Source: DASQBT01 sp963782495
GTDB lineage: Bacteria > Pseudomonadota > Gammaproteobacteria > Burkholderiales > Thiobacillaceae
NCBI GenBank assembly: GCA_963782495.1
Contig: CAWAJU010000010.1
Location: 62,001 to 126,000, forward strand
Reading direction: 5' to 3'
Length of the DNA stretch: 64,000 bases
Under the pieces are notes generated by a model that worked only from the letters and a program-made list of their open reading frames with translations, did not search any database and was not told the origin of the DNA. Within the stretch, counting starts at the first letter, position 1; every line of letters begins with the position of its first letter. Below are positions 16,019-25,359 of the stretch, piece by piece. Both the position numbers and the translations under genes were made by a program.

Positions 16019-19000
16019 ATGCCAAAAAGAACCGACATCCACAGCATCCTCATCATCGGCGCCGGACCCATCATCATTGGCCAGGCATGCGAGTTCGACT
16101 ATTCCGGCGCGCAGGCCTGCAAGGCGCTGAAGGAAGAGGGCTACAAGGTCATCCTGGTCAACTCCAACCCGGCCACGATCATGACCGATCCGGAGATGGC
16201 GGACGTAACCTATATCGAGCCGATTACGTGGCAGGTGGTGGCCAAGATCATCGAAAAGGAACGCCCCGATGCCTTGTTGCCGACCATGGGTGGGCAGACC
16301 GCGCTGAACTGCGCGCTCGACCTGGCCAAGCATGGCGTTCTCGACCAGTACGGCGTGGAGATGATCGGCGCCAGGAAGGAAGCGATCGACAAGGCCGAGG
16401 ACCGCGAGAAATTCAAGCAGGCGATGACTCGGATCGGTCTTGGTTCGGCGCGCTCCGGCATTGCCCACAGTCTGGAAGAAGCCAAGCAGGTGCAGGCCGG
16501 CCTTGGCTTTCCAGTCATCATCCGTCCGTCGTTCACCATGGGCGGAACCGGTGGCGGCATTGCCTATCACATGGACGAATTCGTCGAAATATGCAACCGC
16601 GGCCTTGAAGCCTCGCCGACTCACGAATTGCTGATCGAGGAATCGCTGATCGGCTGGAAAGAATACGAGATGGAAGTGGTGCGTGACCGCAAGGACAACT
16701 GCATCATTGTCTGCTCGATCGAGAACGTTGATCCCATGGGAGTGCATACCGGCGATTCGATCACGGTGGCGCCGGCGCAGACCCTGACCGACAAGGAATA
16801 CCAGATCATGCGCGACGCCTCGCTGGCGGTGCTGCGTGAGATCGGCGTCGATACCGGCGGGTCAAATGTGCAGTTTTCCACCAATCCGGCAGATGGCCGC
16901 ATGGTGGTGATAGAGATGAATCCGCGCGTATCGCGCTCGTCGGCGCTCGCCTCCAAGGCCACCGGTTTCCCAATTGCCAAGGTCGCGGCCAAGCTGGCAG
17001 TCGGCTATACGCTGGACGAACTGGCCAACGACATTACTGGAGGCGCCACACCTGCTTCATTCGAGCCATCGATTGACTACGTCGTCACCAAGATCCCTCG
17101 TTTTGCCTTCGAGAAATTTCCCCAGGCAAACAGCCGCCTGACCACTCAGATGAAGTCAGTCGGAGAAGTCATGGCTATCGGTCGTACTTTCCAGGAATCG
17201 CTGCAAAAGGCATTGCGCGGCCTTGAGGTCGGGGCGGACGGGCTGGACGAGAAAACCGGCGACAAGGACGTGATCGAGGCCGAACTGGGCGACCCCGGTG
17301 CCGAGCGCATCTGGTACGTGGCCGACGCCTTCCGCATCGGCATGACACTGGAGCAGATTCATACCCAAACCCGCATCGATCCCTGGTTCCTGCACATGAT
17401 CCAAGAACTCATCGAAACCGAAAGTGAACTGAAACTGCGGACGCTTGCCGATCTTGACCGGGAGACATTGTGGCGGCTCAAGCGAAAGGGCTTTTCCGAT
17501 CGGCGCCTTGGCAAGCTGTTAGCTGTCGATCAACACGCAGTGCGCGCGCGCCGCTGGCAACTGGGCGTGCATCCGGTATACAAGCGCGTGGATACCTGCG
17601 CAGCGGAATTCGCTACGCCGACCGCTTACATGTACTCGACTTATGAAGAAGAGTGCGAGGCTGACCCCACCGCAAGAAAGAAAATCATGGTGTTGGGGGG
17701 CGGGCCGAACCGCATTGGCCAAGGCATCGAGTTCGATTACTGTTGCGTGCATGCTGCACAGGCCATGCGCGAGGACGGATACGAGACCATTATGGTCAAC
17801 TGCAACCCGGAAACCGTGTCGACCGACTACGATACCTCCGACCGCCTGTATTTTGAACCGCTGACGCTAGAAGACGTGCTCGAAATCGTGCGGGTGGAAA
17901 AGCCTGTGGGCGTAATCGTGCAGTACGGCGGGCAGACGCCGCTCAAACTGGCGCGCGATCTGGAAAAGAACGGTGTGCCCATCATTGGCACTACGCCGGA
18001 CATGATCGATGCAGCCGAGGACCGCGAGCGCTTCCAACAAATGTTGCACAAGCTGGGCTTGAAGCAGCCGCCCAACCGCACCGCGCGCGCGCCCGAACAG
18101 GCTCTGGCACTGGCTGAAGAAATTGGCTACCCGCTGGTAGTGAGGCCCTCTTACGTGTTGGGTGGACGCGCAATGGAAATCGTGCGCGAGGAAGCCGATC
18201 TCAAGCGCTACATGACCGAAGCGGTGAAAGTTTCGAATGATTCGCCTGTACTTCTAGACTGTTTTCTCGATGACGCAATCGAAGTCGATGTGGACGCATT
18301 ATCCGATGGCAAGGACGTATTGATCGGCGGCATCATGCAGCACATCGAGCAGGCCGGCGTGCATTCAGGCGATTCGGCGTGCTCGCTGCCGCCCTATAGC
18401 CTGTCGCGCGCCATCCAGGACGAACTGCGAGTCCAGACCGTGGCCATGGCGAAAGCGCTGAACGTAATAGGCCTGATGAATGTGCAATTCGCCATTCAGG
18501 GTAAGACCATTTACGTGCTGGAAGTGAACCCGCGCGCCTCGCGCACCGTTCCCTTCGTTTCCAAGGCCATCGGTGTCCCCTTGGCCAAGGTGGCAGCGCG
18601 CTGCATGGCCGGGCAAAGCCTGGTCAGCCAGAACATGACGCATGAGCGCATTCCGCCCTATTTCTCTGTGAAAGAAGCGGTGTTCCCATTCCGCAAGTTT
18701 CCAGGCGTGGACCCAATGTTGGGTCCGGAGATGAAATCCACAGGCGAAGTCATGGGAGTGGGCGACACCTTCGCGGAGGCCTTCGTCAAGTCCCAGATTG
18801 GCGCCGGTGAAACGCTGCCGGCGAAAGGTAAAGTGTTCATCAGCGTGCGGACGATCGACCGGCCGCAAGCAGCCGAATTGGCAAAGGGTTTTTACGATCT
18901 TGGTTTCCAGGTCCTCGCAACGCGTGGCACCGGCCAGGCGATAGGCGAAGCCGGTACGCCGGTAACCATCGTCAACAAGGTCACAGAAGGCCGGCCCAAC

Positions 19001-19237
19001 ATCGTGGACATGATCAAGAACAATGAGGTCGTTCTTATCATCAATGTGGTGGACGATAAACGCGCGGTGAAGGATTCCTATTCCATACGCGCGGAGGCGC
19101 TGGCGCGACGCGTGGCCTATTTCACCACGCTTGCGGGAGCCAGGGCTGCGTGCATGGGGTTGGCGCATTCCAGCGAATTGCAGGTGTATCCCTTGCAGTC
19201 CTTACACCTGAGAATGCAGCAAGGGGGAACGCAGTGA
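16019..19237 (+). CDS. carB: Carbamoyl-phosphate synthase large subunit
   Basis: Makes carbamoyl phosphate from bicarbonate, ATP and CarA-derived ammonia. At 1072 aa it shows two homologous ATP-grasp halves (SILIIGAGPIIIGQACEFD and MVLGGGPNRIGQGIEFD), each with the EMNPR/EVNPR metal-binding motif. The C-terminal allosteric MGS-like domain (VFISVRTIDRPQAAELAKGF) follows. It starts two bases after the carA stop, and its own stop overlaps the greA start. Confidence 0.97.
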   Translation: MPKRTDIHSILIIGAGPIIIGQACEFDYSGAQACKALKEEGYKVILVNSNPATIMTDPEMADVTYIEPITWQVVAKIIEKERPDALLPTMGGQTALNCALDLAKHGVLDQYGVEMIGARKEAIDKAEDREKFKQAMTRIGLGSARSGIAHSLEEAKQVQAGLGFPVIIRPSFTMGGTGGGIAYHMDEFVEICNRGLEASPTHELLIEESLIGWKEYEMEVVRDRKDNCIIVCSIENVDPMGVHTGDSITVAPAQTLTDKEYQIMRDASLAVLREIGVDTGGSNVQFSTNPADGRMVVIEMNPRVSRSSALASKATGFPIAKVAAKLAVGYTLDELANDITGGATPASFEPSIDYVVTKIPRFAFEKFPQANSRLTTQMKSVGEVMAIGRTFQESLQKALRGLEVGADGLDEKTGDKDVIEAELGDPGAERIWYVADAFRIGMTLEQIHTQTRIDPWFLHMIQELIETESELKLRTLADLDRETLWRLKRKGFSDRRLGKLLAVDQHAVRARRWQLGVHPVYKRVDTCAAEFATPTAYMYSTYEEECEADPTARKKIMVLGGGPNRIGQGIEFDYCCVHAAQAMREDGYETIMVNCNPETVSTDYDTSDRLYFEPLTLEDVLEIVRVEKPVGVIVQYGGQTPLKLARDLEKNGVPIIGTTPDMIDAAEDRERFQQMLHKLGLKQPPNRTARAPEQALALAEEIGYPLVVRPSYVLGGRAMEIVREEADLKRYMTEAVKVSNDSPVLLDCFLDDAIEVDVDALSDGKDVLIGGIMQHIEQAGVHSGDSACSLPPYSLSRAIQDELRVQTVAMAKALNVIGLMNVQFAIQGKTIYVLEVNPRASRTVPFVSKAIGVPLAKVAARCMAGQSLVSQNMTHERIPPYFSVKEAVFPFRKFPGVDPMLGPEMKSTGEVMGVGDTFAEAFVKSQIGAGETLPAKGKVFISVRTIDRPQAAELAKGFYDLGFQVLATRGTGQAIGEAGTPVTIVNKVTEGRPNIVDMIKNNEVVLIINVVDDKRAVKDSYSIRAEALARRVAYFTTLAGARAACMGLAHSSELQVYPLQSLHLRMQQGGTQ

Positions 19238-19710
19238 GCAAAGTACCATTAACCGTCAAGGGCGCGGAAAGCCTCAAGGCCGAGTTGCATAACCTCAAGA
19301 CTGTGCAGCGTCCGACGGTCATCCAGGCCATTGCCGAGGCGCGCGCGCACGGCGACCTGTCGGAAAACGCCGAGTATGACGCGGCCAAGGAGCGGCAAGG
19401 CTTCATCGAGGGGCGCATCAAGGACATCGAAGGCAAGCTTTCCCATGCTCAGGTGATCAACCCCGCCGAACTGGACGCGGATGGCCGCATCGTGTTCGGC
19501 GCCACAGTGGAGCTGGAAGATCTCGATACGGGTGATTCCGTCACCTATCAGATCGTCGGGGATGACGAGGCGGATATCAAGCTGGGCAAGGTTTCCGTGT
19601 CGTCACCGATAGCCCGCGCCCTCATTGGCAAGCACGCGGGTGACACGGCGCACGTTCAGGCACCAGCCGGGGTGCGGGAGTATGAAGTGCTGGATGTCAG
19701 GTACGAGTGA
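19234..19710 (+). CDS. greA: Transcription elongation factor GreA
   Basis: Rescues backtracked RNA polymerase by stimulating transcript cleavage. The N-terminal coiled coil contains the tip motif (ARAHGDLSENAEYDAAKERQ) and the C-terminal FKBP-like domain ends ...GVREYEVLDVRY. Start is GTG 19234, which forms a GTGA overlap with the carB stop and has AGGGGG six bases before it. This gives the canonical 158 aa; the longer frame from 19150 is carB sequence read in another frame. Confidence 0.96.
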   Translation: MSKVPLTVKGAESLKAELHNLKTVQRPTVIQAIAEARAHGDLSENAEYDAAKERQGFIEGRIKDIEGKLSHAQVINPAELDADGRIVFGATVELEDLDTGDSVTYQIVGDDEADIKLGKVSVSSPIARALIGKHAGDTAHVQAPAGVREYEVLDVRYE

Positions 19711-20168
19711 TGAAGCACATCACGGATGGCCTGGCTTCACTCTTGTTGGTGTTTTGGGTGGGCGGCCTTTGGGCCATCGGCTACATTGCCGCCCCCAGCC
19801 TGTTTTCCAGTCTGGCAGACCGCCAACTGGCCGGCAATCTGGCGGGGGAATTATTCAAGTGGATTGCTTGGGTCGGCATCGGCGCCGGTCTATACTTGCT
19901 GGCCTACCGCGTTGGGCGCGACGGATTTCAGGCGCTGAAGCTGGGTTTCTTCTGGATCGTGCTGGTAATGTTGTTGCTGACCCTGGGACAACATTTCGGC
20001 ATCCAGCCCATCATGCAGGCGCTCAAGCAGCAGGCCTTGCCCGAGGCGGTCATGCAAAGTGCATTTCGCAACCGGTTTGCCGCGTGGCATGGGGTATCCA
20101 GCATCGTGTATCTGATGCAAAGCCTGCTGGGGGCTTGGCTGATCTGGCGCCAGGGCCTAGCGCGGTAG
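19710..20168 (+). CDS. DUF4149 family inner-membrane protein
   Basis: Small hydrophobic protein of about 152 aa with four predicted membrane helices (residues about 6-28, 45-68, 78-98 and 130-150). The pattern FWVGGLWAIGYIAAPSLF near the N-terminus is typical of the TMEM205-like DUF4149 family, often found between greA and yhbY in betaproteobacteria. Function is not established. The start overlaps the greA stop (TGATG). The 3' end overlaps the yhbY 3' end by 12 bases on the opposite strand. Confidence 0.75.
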   Translation: MKHITDGLASLLLVFWVGGLWAIGYIAAPSLFSSLADRQLAGNLAGELFKWIAWVGIGAGLYLLAYRVGRDGFQALKLGFFWIVLVMLLLTLGQHFGIQPIMQALKQQALPEAVMQSAFRNRFAAWHGVSSIVYLMQSLLGAWLIWRQGLAR

Positions 20169-20453
20169 CGCGATGCCAAGCTTTTCGGACGGCCGATAAA
20201 TGACCAGTATCTTTCCGATCCGCTGCACCGGCGCAGCGGATAGCTTGGCGCAAACTTCTGCAAGCCAGGCTTCCCGGGTGTCGCGCTCATCGGATGCGGC
20301 CTTGACCTTGATCAGCTCATGGCTGGTCAGGGCGCGGTCGATTTCCTTCAGCACTGCATCGGTCAGACCCTTGTCGCCGATCATGGCCACCGGTTGTCTG
20401 TTATGGGCGAGGCCTTTCAGGAATTGGCGCTGGGTCGGGGTAAGCTTGATCAT
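20157..20453 (-). CDS. yhbY: CRS1/YhbY-type RNA-binding protein
   Basis: Compact 98-aa CRM-domain protein; YhbY associates with pre-50S particles in ribosome assembly. The start LTPTQRQFLKGLAHNRQPVAMIGDKGLTDAVLKEID carries the GxxG loop (here GDKG) and LIKVKA follows. It is divergent from rlmE, another ribosome-maturation gene, with a 37-base gap; this pairing is conserved in proteobacteria. Confidence 0.93.
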   Translation of the reverse strand: MIKLTPTQRQFLKGLAHNRQPVAMIGDKGLTDAVLKEIDRALTSHELIKVKAASDERDTREAWLAEVCAKLSAAPVQRIGKILVIYRPSEKLGIALPR

Positions 20454-20490
20454 TGGATAGGCGGACTCAATAAGCCGGGCATTTTAGCCG

Positions 20491-21129
20491 ATGAAACGAT
20501 CTAGGACGAGCAGACCCTGGTGGCTGGACCGCCATGTGCACGATCCGTACGTCAAACGCGCACAGCAGGAGGGCTACCGCTCCCGTGCAGCCTATAAGCT
20601 GCTCGGGTTGGATGAAAGGGATCACTTTCTGCGGCCTGGGATGACCGTGGTGGACTTGGGCGCTGCGCCGGGTGGCTGGTGCCAGGTGGCGGCAAATAAG
20701 ACCGGTGCAAGGGGCAGGGTGATCGGCATTGACTTGCTGGACATGGCTCCGGTGCCCGGGGTCGAGTTCATACGCGGAGATTTTGCCGACGCCGCCGGGT
20801 GGGGCCAAGTTGCAGAGGCGCTCAAGGGAGGCAAGGCCGACCTTGTTTTAAGCGATATGGCCCCCAACTTCTCCGGGGTGGCGACAGTGGATCTCGCCCG
20901 GCATTATGGCCTTGCCGAGCTGGCGCTGGAATTTGCTTTGCGTTGCCTGCAACCCGAAGGGACATTTGTCGTCAAAGTATTTCAGGGGTTGGGGTTTGAA
21001 GATTATCTGCGCCAGGTGAAGACTAGTTTTCGTCTCGTAGCGGTCCGCAAGCCGGATGCCTCACGTGACGAAAGCCGAGAAAATTTTCTCGTGGCACGCG
21101 GCCTAGTCAAGTCATCTGCGCAGGCTTAG
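20491..21129 (+). CDS. rlmE: 23S rRNA (uridine-2'-O)-methyltransferase RlmE (FtsJ)
   Basis: Methylates U2552 in the A loop of 23S rRNA using SAM. The 212-aa protein has the Rossmann SAM motif VVDLGAAPGGWCQVA, DMAPNFSG and FVVKVFQG, with the catalytic K-D-K tetrad region in place. ftsH follows 43 bases downstream, the classical ftsJ-ftsH pair. Confidence 0.96.
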   Translation: MKRSRTSRPWWLDRHVHDPYVKRAQQEGYRSRAAYKLLGLDERDHFLRPGMTVVDLGAAPGGWCQVAANKTGARGRVIGIDLLDMAPVPGVEFIRGDFADAAGWGQVAEALKGGKADLVLSDMAPNFSGVATVDLARHYGLAELALEFALRCLQPEGTFVVKVFQGLGFEDYLRQVKTSFRLVAVRKPDASRDESRENFLVARGLVKSSAQA

Positions 21130-21172
21130 AATGAGTCCAAAGTGGGCGTCAAGCCTAACGTAAGGAGTAATA

Positions 21173-23065
21173 GTGAACAATCTTGCCAAGAACATCGCCA
21201 TTTGGGTCATCATCGCGGTGGTGCTGATGACGGTGTTCAACCAGTTGGGCATGCACCAGGCCAGTCAGTCCCAAGTACCCTATTCCCAGTTCATGGAGGA
21301 AGTGAAGAATGGGGAGATTGCCAAGGTCACCATTGAAGGCAATGTGATCAAGGGCTTGCGCACCGACAACCGGCCGTTCACCAGCTATACGCCGAACGAT
21401 CCCTGGCTGGTGTCCGATCTGTTGAAGAACAATGTTTCGGTCGAGGCCAAGCCGGAAGAGCAACCGTCCATGCTGATGAGTATTTTCATCTCCTGGTTTC
21501 CCATGTTGCTGCTGATCGGTGTTTGGGTGTTTTTCATGCGCCAAATGCAGGGCGGCGGCCGTGGCGGGGCGTTTTCCTTTGGCAAGAGCCGGGCCCGCAT
21601 GCTCGACGACACTAACAACCAGGTGACCTTTGCGGATGTGGCTGGATGCGACGAGGCAAAGGAAGAAGTCTCTGAATTGGTGGACTTCCTCAAGGATCCC
21701 TCCAAGTTCCAGAAACTAGGTGGCCGGATTCCGCGCGGCGTATTGATGGTGGGCAGCCCGGGGACGGGCAAGACCTTGCTTGCTCGGGCAATCGCCGGGG
21801 AAGCCAAGGTCCCGTTCTTTTCGATCTCTGGTTCCGATTTCGTCGAGATGTTTGTCGGTGTCGGTGCAGCCCGCGTGCGGGACATGTTCGAGCAGGCCAA
21901 GAAACATGCACCCTGCATCATCTTTATTGATGAAATCGACGCGGTGGGCCGACAGCGCGGCGCAGGCCTGGGCGGTGGCAACGATGAGCGTGAGCAAACC
22001 TTGAACCAGTTGCTGGTCGAGATGGACGGCTTCGAAGGTACCGCTGGCGTGATTGTGATTGCCGCCACCAACCGGCCTGACGTGCTGGATCCGGCCCTGA
22101 TGCGGCCTGGCCGATTTGACCGCCAAGTGGTGGTGCCGCTGCCCGATATTCGCGGCCGCGAGCAGATTCTCATGGTGCACATGCGCAAGGTACCAATCGC
22201 ACCGGACGTGAAAGCCGACATCATTGCGCGTGGAACGCCCGGATTCTCCGGCGCCGATCTGGCCAACCTGGTAAATGAGGCGGCGCTGTTCGCCGCGCGC
22301 GCCAACAAGCGCCTGGTCGACATGGAGGATTTCGAGCGTGCCAAGGACAAGATCATCATGGGCGCCGAACGCAGATCCATGGTCATGCCGGAAGAAGAAC
22401 GCCGTAACACCGCCTACCATGAGTCCGGTCACGCGATCGTGGCACGCAAGCTGGACAAGACGGATCCGGTCCATAAAGTGACCATCATTCCGCGCGGCCG
22501 GGCATTGGGCGTGACCATGCAGTTGCCGACCGAGGATCGCTACAGCATGGACCAGGAGCAGCTGATGCAAAACATCGCAGTCTTGTTCGGCGGCCGGGTG
22601 GCGGAGGAATTATTCATGAGTCACATGACCACGGGCGCGTCCAACGACTTCCAGCGCGCGACGGATCTCGCACGTCGGATGGTGACCGAGTGGGGCATGT
22701 CCGAAGCCTTGGGCCCCATGGTGTATGGGGAGAACGAGGGCGAGGTCTTCCTGGGACGGTCCATTACCACGCACAAGAATGTGAGTGAAGCCACCATGCA
22801 GAAGGTTGACGCGGAAATCCGCCGCATCATCGACCAGCAATATGCGCTTGCCAGAAAGATTCTGGAAGAGAACCGCGACAAGGTTGAGGTCATGGCCAAA
22901 GCCTTACTCGATTGGGAAACCATCGATGCCGATCAGATCAGCGACATCATGGCAGGACTGCCGCCGCGCTCGCCTAAGCCGGCCGCTGTCCAGCCTGCTC
23001 CATCAGGCGGCGGTGATAAGCCATCGGCACCGGCGCCCACCACCCAGCCAGCTCAAGAGGCATAA
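21173..23065 (+). CDS. ftsH: ATP-dependent zinc metalloprotease FtsH
   Basis: Membrane-anchored AAA+ protease that degrades misfolded and regulatory proteins. Two N-terminal membrane helices (about residues 5-25 and 103-122) flank a periplasmic domain. Walker A is GSPGTGKT at about 194 (usually GPPGTGKT), the SRH region is present and the zinc site HESGH is at about 416. It starts at GTG 21173 with AAGGAG well placed. The tail is rich in Pro and Ala. A terminator-like hairpin follows the stop. Confidence 0.97.
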   Translation: MNNLAKNIAIWVIIAVVLMTVFNQLGMHQASQSQVPYSQFMEEVKNGEIAKVTIEGNVIKGLRTDNRPFTSYTPNDPWLVSDLLKNNVSVEAKPEEQPSMLMSIFISWFPMLLLIGVWVFFMRQMQGGGRGGAFSFGKSRARMLDDTNNQVTFADVAGCDEAKEEVSELVDFLKDPSKFQKLGGRIPRGVLMVGSPGTGKTLLARAIAGEAKVPFFSISGSDFVEMFVGVGAARVRDMFEQAKKHAPCIIFIDEIDAVGRQRGAGLGGGNDEREQTLNQLLVEMDGFEGTAGVIVIAATNRPDVLDPALMRPGRFDRQVVVPLPDIRGREQILMVHMRKVPIAPDVKADIIARGTPGFSGADLANLVNEAALFAARANKRLVDMEDFERAKDKIIMGAERRSMVMPEEERRNTAYHESGHAIVARKLDKTDPVHKVTIIPRGRALGVTMQLPTEDRYSMDQEQLMQNIAVLFGGRVAEELFMSHMTTGASNDFQRATDLARRMVTEWGMSEALGPMVYGENEGEVFLGRSITTHKNVSEATMQKVDAEIRRIIDQQYALARKILEENRDKVEVMAKALLDWETIDADQISDIMAGLPPRSPKPAAVQPAPSGGGDKPSAPAPTTQPAQEA

Positions 23066-23068
23066 TCA

Positions 23069-23094
23069 AAGGGCCCTGCGGGGCCCTTGTCTTT
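23069..23094 (+). terminator. Terminator-like hairpin after ftsH
   Basis: AAGGGCCC, loop TGCG, GGGCCCTT, then GTCTTT. The stem is perfect and GC-rich, but the T tract is interrupted, so termination may be partial. It lies only 14 bases before the folP start. Confidence 0.65.
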
Positions 23095-23107
23095 ACTCCA
23101 TAGCGTC

Positions 23108-23938
23108 GTGTCTACACTTCAGGCAGGTAAGTATCAGCTGGGCCTGTCCCGTCCACTGATTATGGGAGTCGTGAACGTCACACCGGATTCATTTTCGGAT
23201 GGGGGAAATCTGCGTACTTCTGAAGCGGTTATTGCCCATGCGCTCAACTTGCGTGAGCAGGGTGCCGATATACTGGATATTGGCGGGGAATCCACGCGCC
23301 CTGGAGCGGCTGTGGTCGATCCTGAAACGGAATGGCGTCGAATCGCGCCGGTGCTGGAAGCGCTCGTGGCAGCCGACGTGCCGGTTTCGGTCGATACGCG
23401 CAAACCGGTGGTCATGCAGGCGGCGATCGCTTCGGGTGCGGCCATGATCAACGACGTGGAAGCCCTATGTACGCCTGGAGCGGTGGAAATAGTGGCGCGT
23501 GGAAATACTGCGGTGTGCCTGATGCATATGCAGGGCCAGCCCCAGACCATGCAAGTCCATCCGACCTATGGAGATGTGGTGGGTGAAGTGGGCGCCTTTC
23601 TCGCTAGTCGGGTTGAAGCTTGCGAGCAGGCTGGAATCAACCGGGATCGTATCGTGGTGGATCCGGGTTTTGGCTTCGGCAAGAACCTGGAACATAATCT
23701 GGCGCTATTGCGGCACTTGGACAGCTTGCTGCAACTGCGCGTTCCGGTATTGGTCGGTCTTTCGCGCAAGACCATGCTTGGGAGTCTGACCGGTTCGCCC
23801 GTTGACCGGCGGGAATATGCAGGGGTCGCAGCGAATTTGCTGGCGATTGCCAGAGGGGCAAGCATCGTGCGCGTACATGATGTCGCAGCCATGCGCGACG
23901 CTCTGTCGATTTGGAATGCAGTAGAAGGAGAACGCTGA
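23108..23938 (+). CDS. folP: Dihydropteroate synthase
   Basis: Condenses p-aminobenzoate with dihydropterin pyrophosphate in folate synthesis; the sulfonamide target. It has MGVVNVTPDSFSDGG, DIGGESTRPGA and DPGFGFGKNLEHN, the pterin and phosphate sites. I choose GTG 23108 (276 aa); the longer frame's TTG at 23087 lies inside the ftsH hairpin and is unlikely. No strong ribosome site is visible, so translation may partly depend on ftsH read-through. glmM follows directly, as in E. coli. Confidence 0.93.
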   Translation: MSTLQAGKYQLGLSRPLIMGVVNVTPDSFSDGGNLRTSEAVIAHALNLREQGADILDIGGESTRPGAAVVDPETEWRRIAPVLEALVAADVPVSVDTRKPVVMQAAIASGAAMINDVEALCTPGAVEIVARGNTAVCLMHMQGQPQTMQVHPTYGDVVGEVGAFLASRVEACEQAGINRDRIVVDPGFGFGKNLEHNLALLRHLDSLLQLRVPVLVGLSRKTMLGSLTGSPVDRREYAGVAANLLAIARGASIVRVHDVAAMRDALSIWNAVEGER

Positions 23939-23940
23939 AA

Positions 23941-25299
23941 GTGGCACGCAAGTTCTTTGGTACGGATGGGATTCGCGGGCGGGTGGGCAAGGCGCCCATC
24001 ACGCCTGAGTTCGTGATGCATTTGGGTTATGCCGCAGGCAAGGTGTTGGCGGGTGACAGGGAAGGTCTGGCAGCGGATGAGCGCCCGACTGTGCTGATCG
24101 GCAAAGACACGCGCATTTCCGGTTATTTGCTGGAAACGGCCCTTCAGGCCGGCCTGATGGCAGCCGGGGTAAACGTGCAACTCACCGGCCCACTGCCTAC
24201 GCCGGCGGTGGCCTATCTGACCCGGGCCTTGCGTTTGCAGGCGGGCGTGGTGATTTCGGCTTCGCACAATCCGTTCGAGGACAATGGCATCAAGTTCTTT
24301 TCGGCCAACGGACAGAAACTGCCCGACCATACCGAACAGGCAATCGAGGCGTTGCTGGAACACCCCCTGGATACGGTGCCGGCAAGGCAACTCGGGCGCG
24401 CCCGGCGGATCGAGGACGCCGCCGCCCGTTACATCGAATTCTGCAAGAGCACCTTCCCCTTCGATAGGGACCTGCGTGGCTTGAAGCTGGTAGTGGATTG
24501 CGCGCACGGCGCCACTTATCACGTGGCGCCTCACGTGTTGCACGAACTCGGCGCGGAGGTTATTTCCATTGGTGCTGCGCCCAACGGATTCAATATCAAC
24601 CTTGAATGTGGCGCCACGTACACGGGGACGCTCACTGCCGCAGTCATGGAACACCAGGCCGACTTTGGCATCTCGCTGGATGGCGACGGCGACCGGTTGA
24701 TGATGGCAGATCGGGATGGCCGCATCTTTGATGGCGATCAACTGGTTTATGCGATCGCTCGGCACCGTATGGAATCCGGCTACATGAAAGGTGGCGTGGT
24801 GGGCACGCTGATGACCAACCTGGGGATGCAACACGCGCTGGAACGGATGGAAATACCTTTCGCACGCGCCAAGGTAGGTGACCGCTATGTATTGGAACTG
24901 CTGCATCAAAAGGGCTGGCAATTGGGCGGAGAGACTTCTGGCCACATTCTCTGCCTGGACAAGCACACCACAGGCGATGGCATTATCTCCGCCTTGCAGG
25001 TGCTTCATGCGTTGCGCGACAGCAAGGTCAGTCTGGCGGAATATACCCGCGATCTGTCGCTCTACCCCCAAGTGCTGATCAACGTGCCGATCGCGAGGCG
25101 TATCGACCTGAATGCGACGTCACCAGTAAGGGAAGCAGAGGAGCAGGCGCGTGCAGATATGGGGGACGGCGGTCGTGTCGTGTTGCGACCGTCCGGAACG
25201 GAGCCCTTGATCCGCGTAATGGTTGAGAGCGCATCCGAATCGAAAGCCCGGAAATGGGCTGAGCATATCGCCGAGTCCGTGAAACAGGCCGCGGCTTGA
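23941..25299 (+). CDS. glmM: Phosphoglucosamine mutase
   Basis: Interconverts glucosamine-6-phosphate and glucosamine-1-phosphate for peptidoglycan and LPS. It contains FFGTDGIRGRVG, the phosphoserine site ISASHNPFEDNG (Ser108), the metal-binding loop DGDGDR and the C-terminal RPSGTEPLIRVM. GTG 23941 gives 452 aa, with AGGAG ten bases upstream; an ATG at 23911 lies inside folP. It converges with pstB across a 60-base gap. Confidence 0.96.
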   Translation: MARKFFGTDGIRGRVGKAPITPEFVMHLGYAAGKVLAGDREGLAADERPTVLIGKDTRISGYLLETALQAGLMAAGVNVQLTGPLPTPAVAYLTRALRLQAGVVISASHNPFEDNGIKFFSANGQKLPDHTEQAIEALLEHPLDTVPARQLGRARRIEDAAARYIEFCKSTFPFDRDLRGLKLVVDCAHGATYHVAPHVLHELGAEVISIGAAPNGFNINLECGATYTGTLTAAVMEHQADFGISLDGDGDRLMMADRDGRIFDGDQLVYAIARHRMESGYMKGGVVGTLMTNLGMQHALERMEIPFARAKVGDRYVLELLHQKGWQLGGETSGHILCLDKHTTGDGIISALQVLHALRDSKVSLAEYTRDLSLYPQVLINVPIARRIDLNATSPVREAEEQARADMGDGGRVVLRPSGTEPLIRVMVESASESKARKWAEHIAESVKQAAA

Positions 25300-25312
25300 G
25301 GCTAGCACGCGA

Positions 25313-25358
25313 AAAAGAGGGGACGGTTTGGCCGGCCCATTTTGTCCTCTGTTTTGAG
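25313..25358. terminator. Possible bidirectional terminator between glmM and pstB
   Basis: AAAAAGAGGGGAC and GTCCTCTGTTTT pair imperfectly across a short loop, with an A-run on one side and a T-run on the other. That suits convergent transcripts from glmM and pstB, but the stem contains a bulge. Confidence 0.4.
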
Positions 25359-25359
25359 T

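Noticed and set aside
23087..23107. TTG start of folP
   Set aside because: It lies within the ftsH terminator hairpin; GTG 23108 fits the family better.
23566..25071. 501-aa open frame antisense to folP and glmM
   Set aside because: Both sense genes are fully conserved; the antisense product has no recognisable domain and follows the codon shadow of high-GC DNA.
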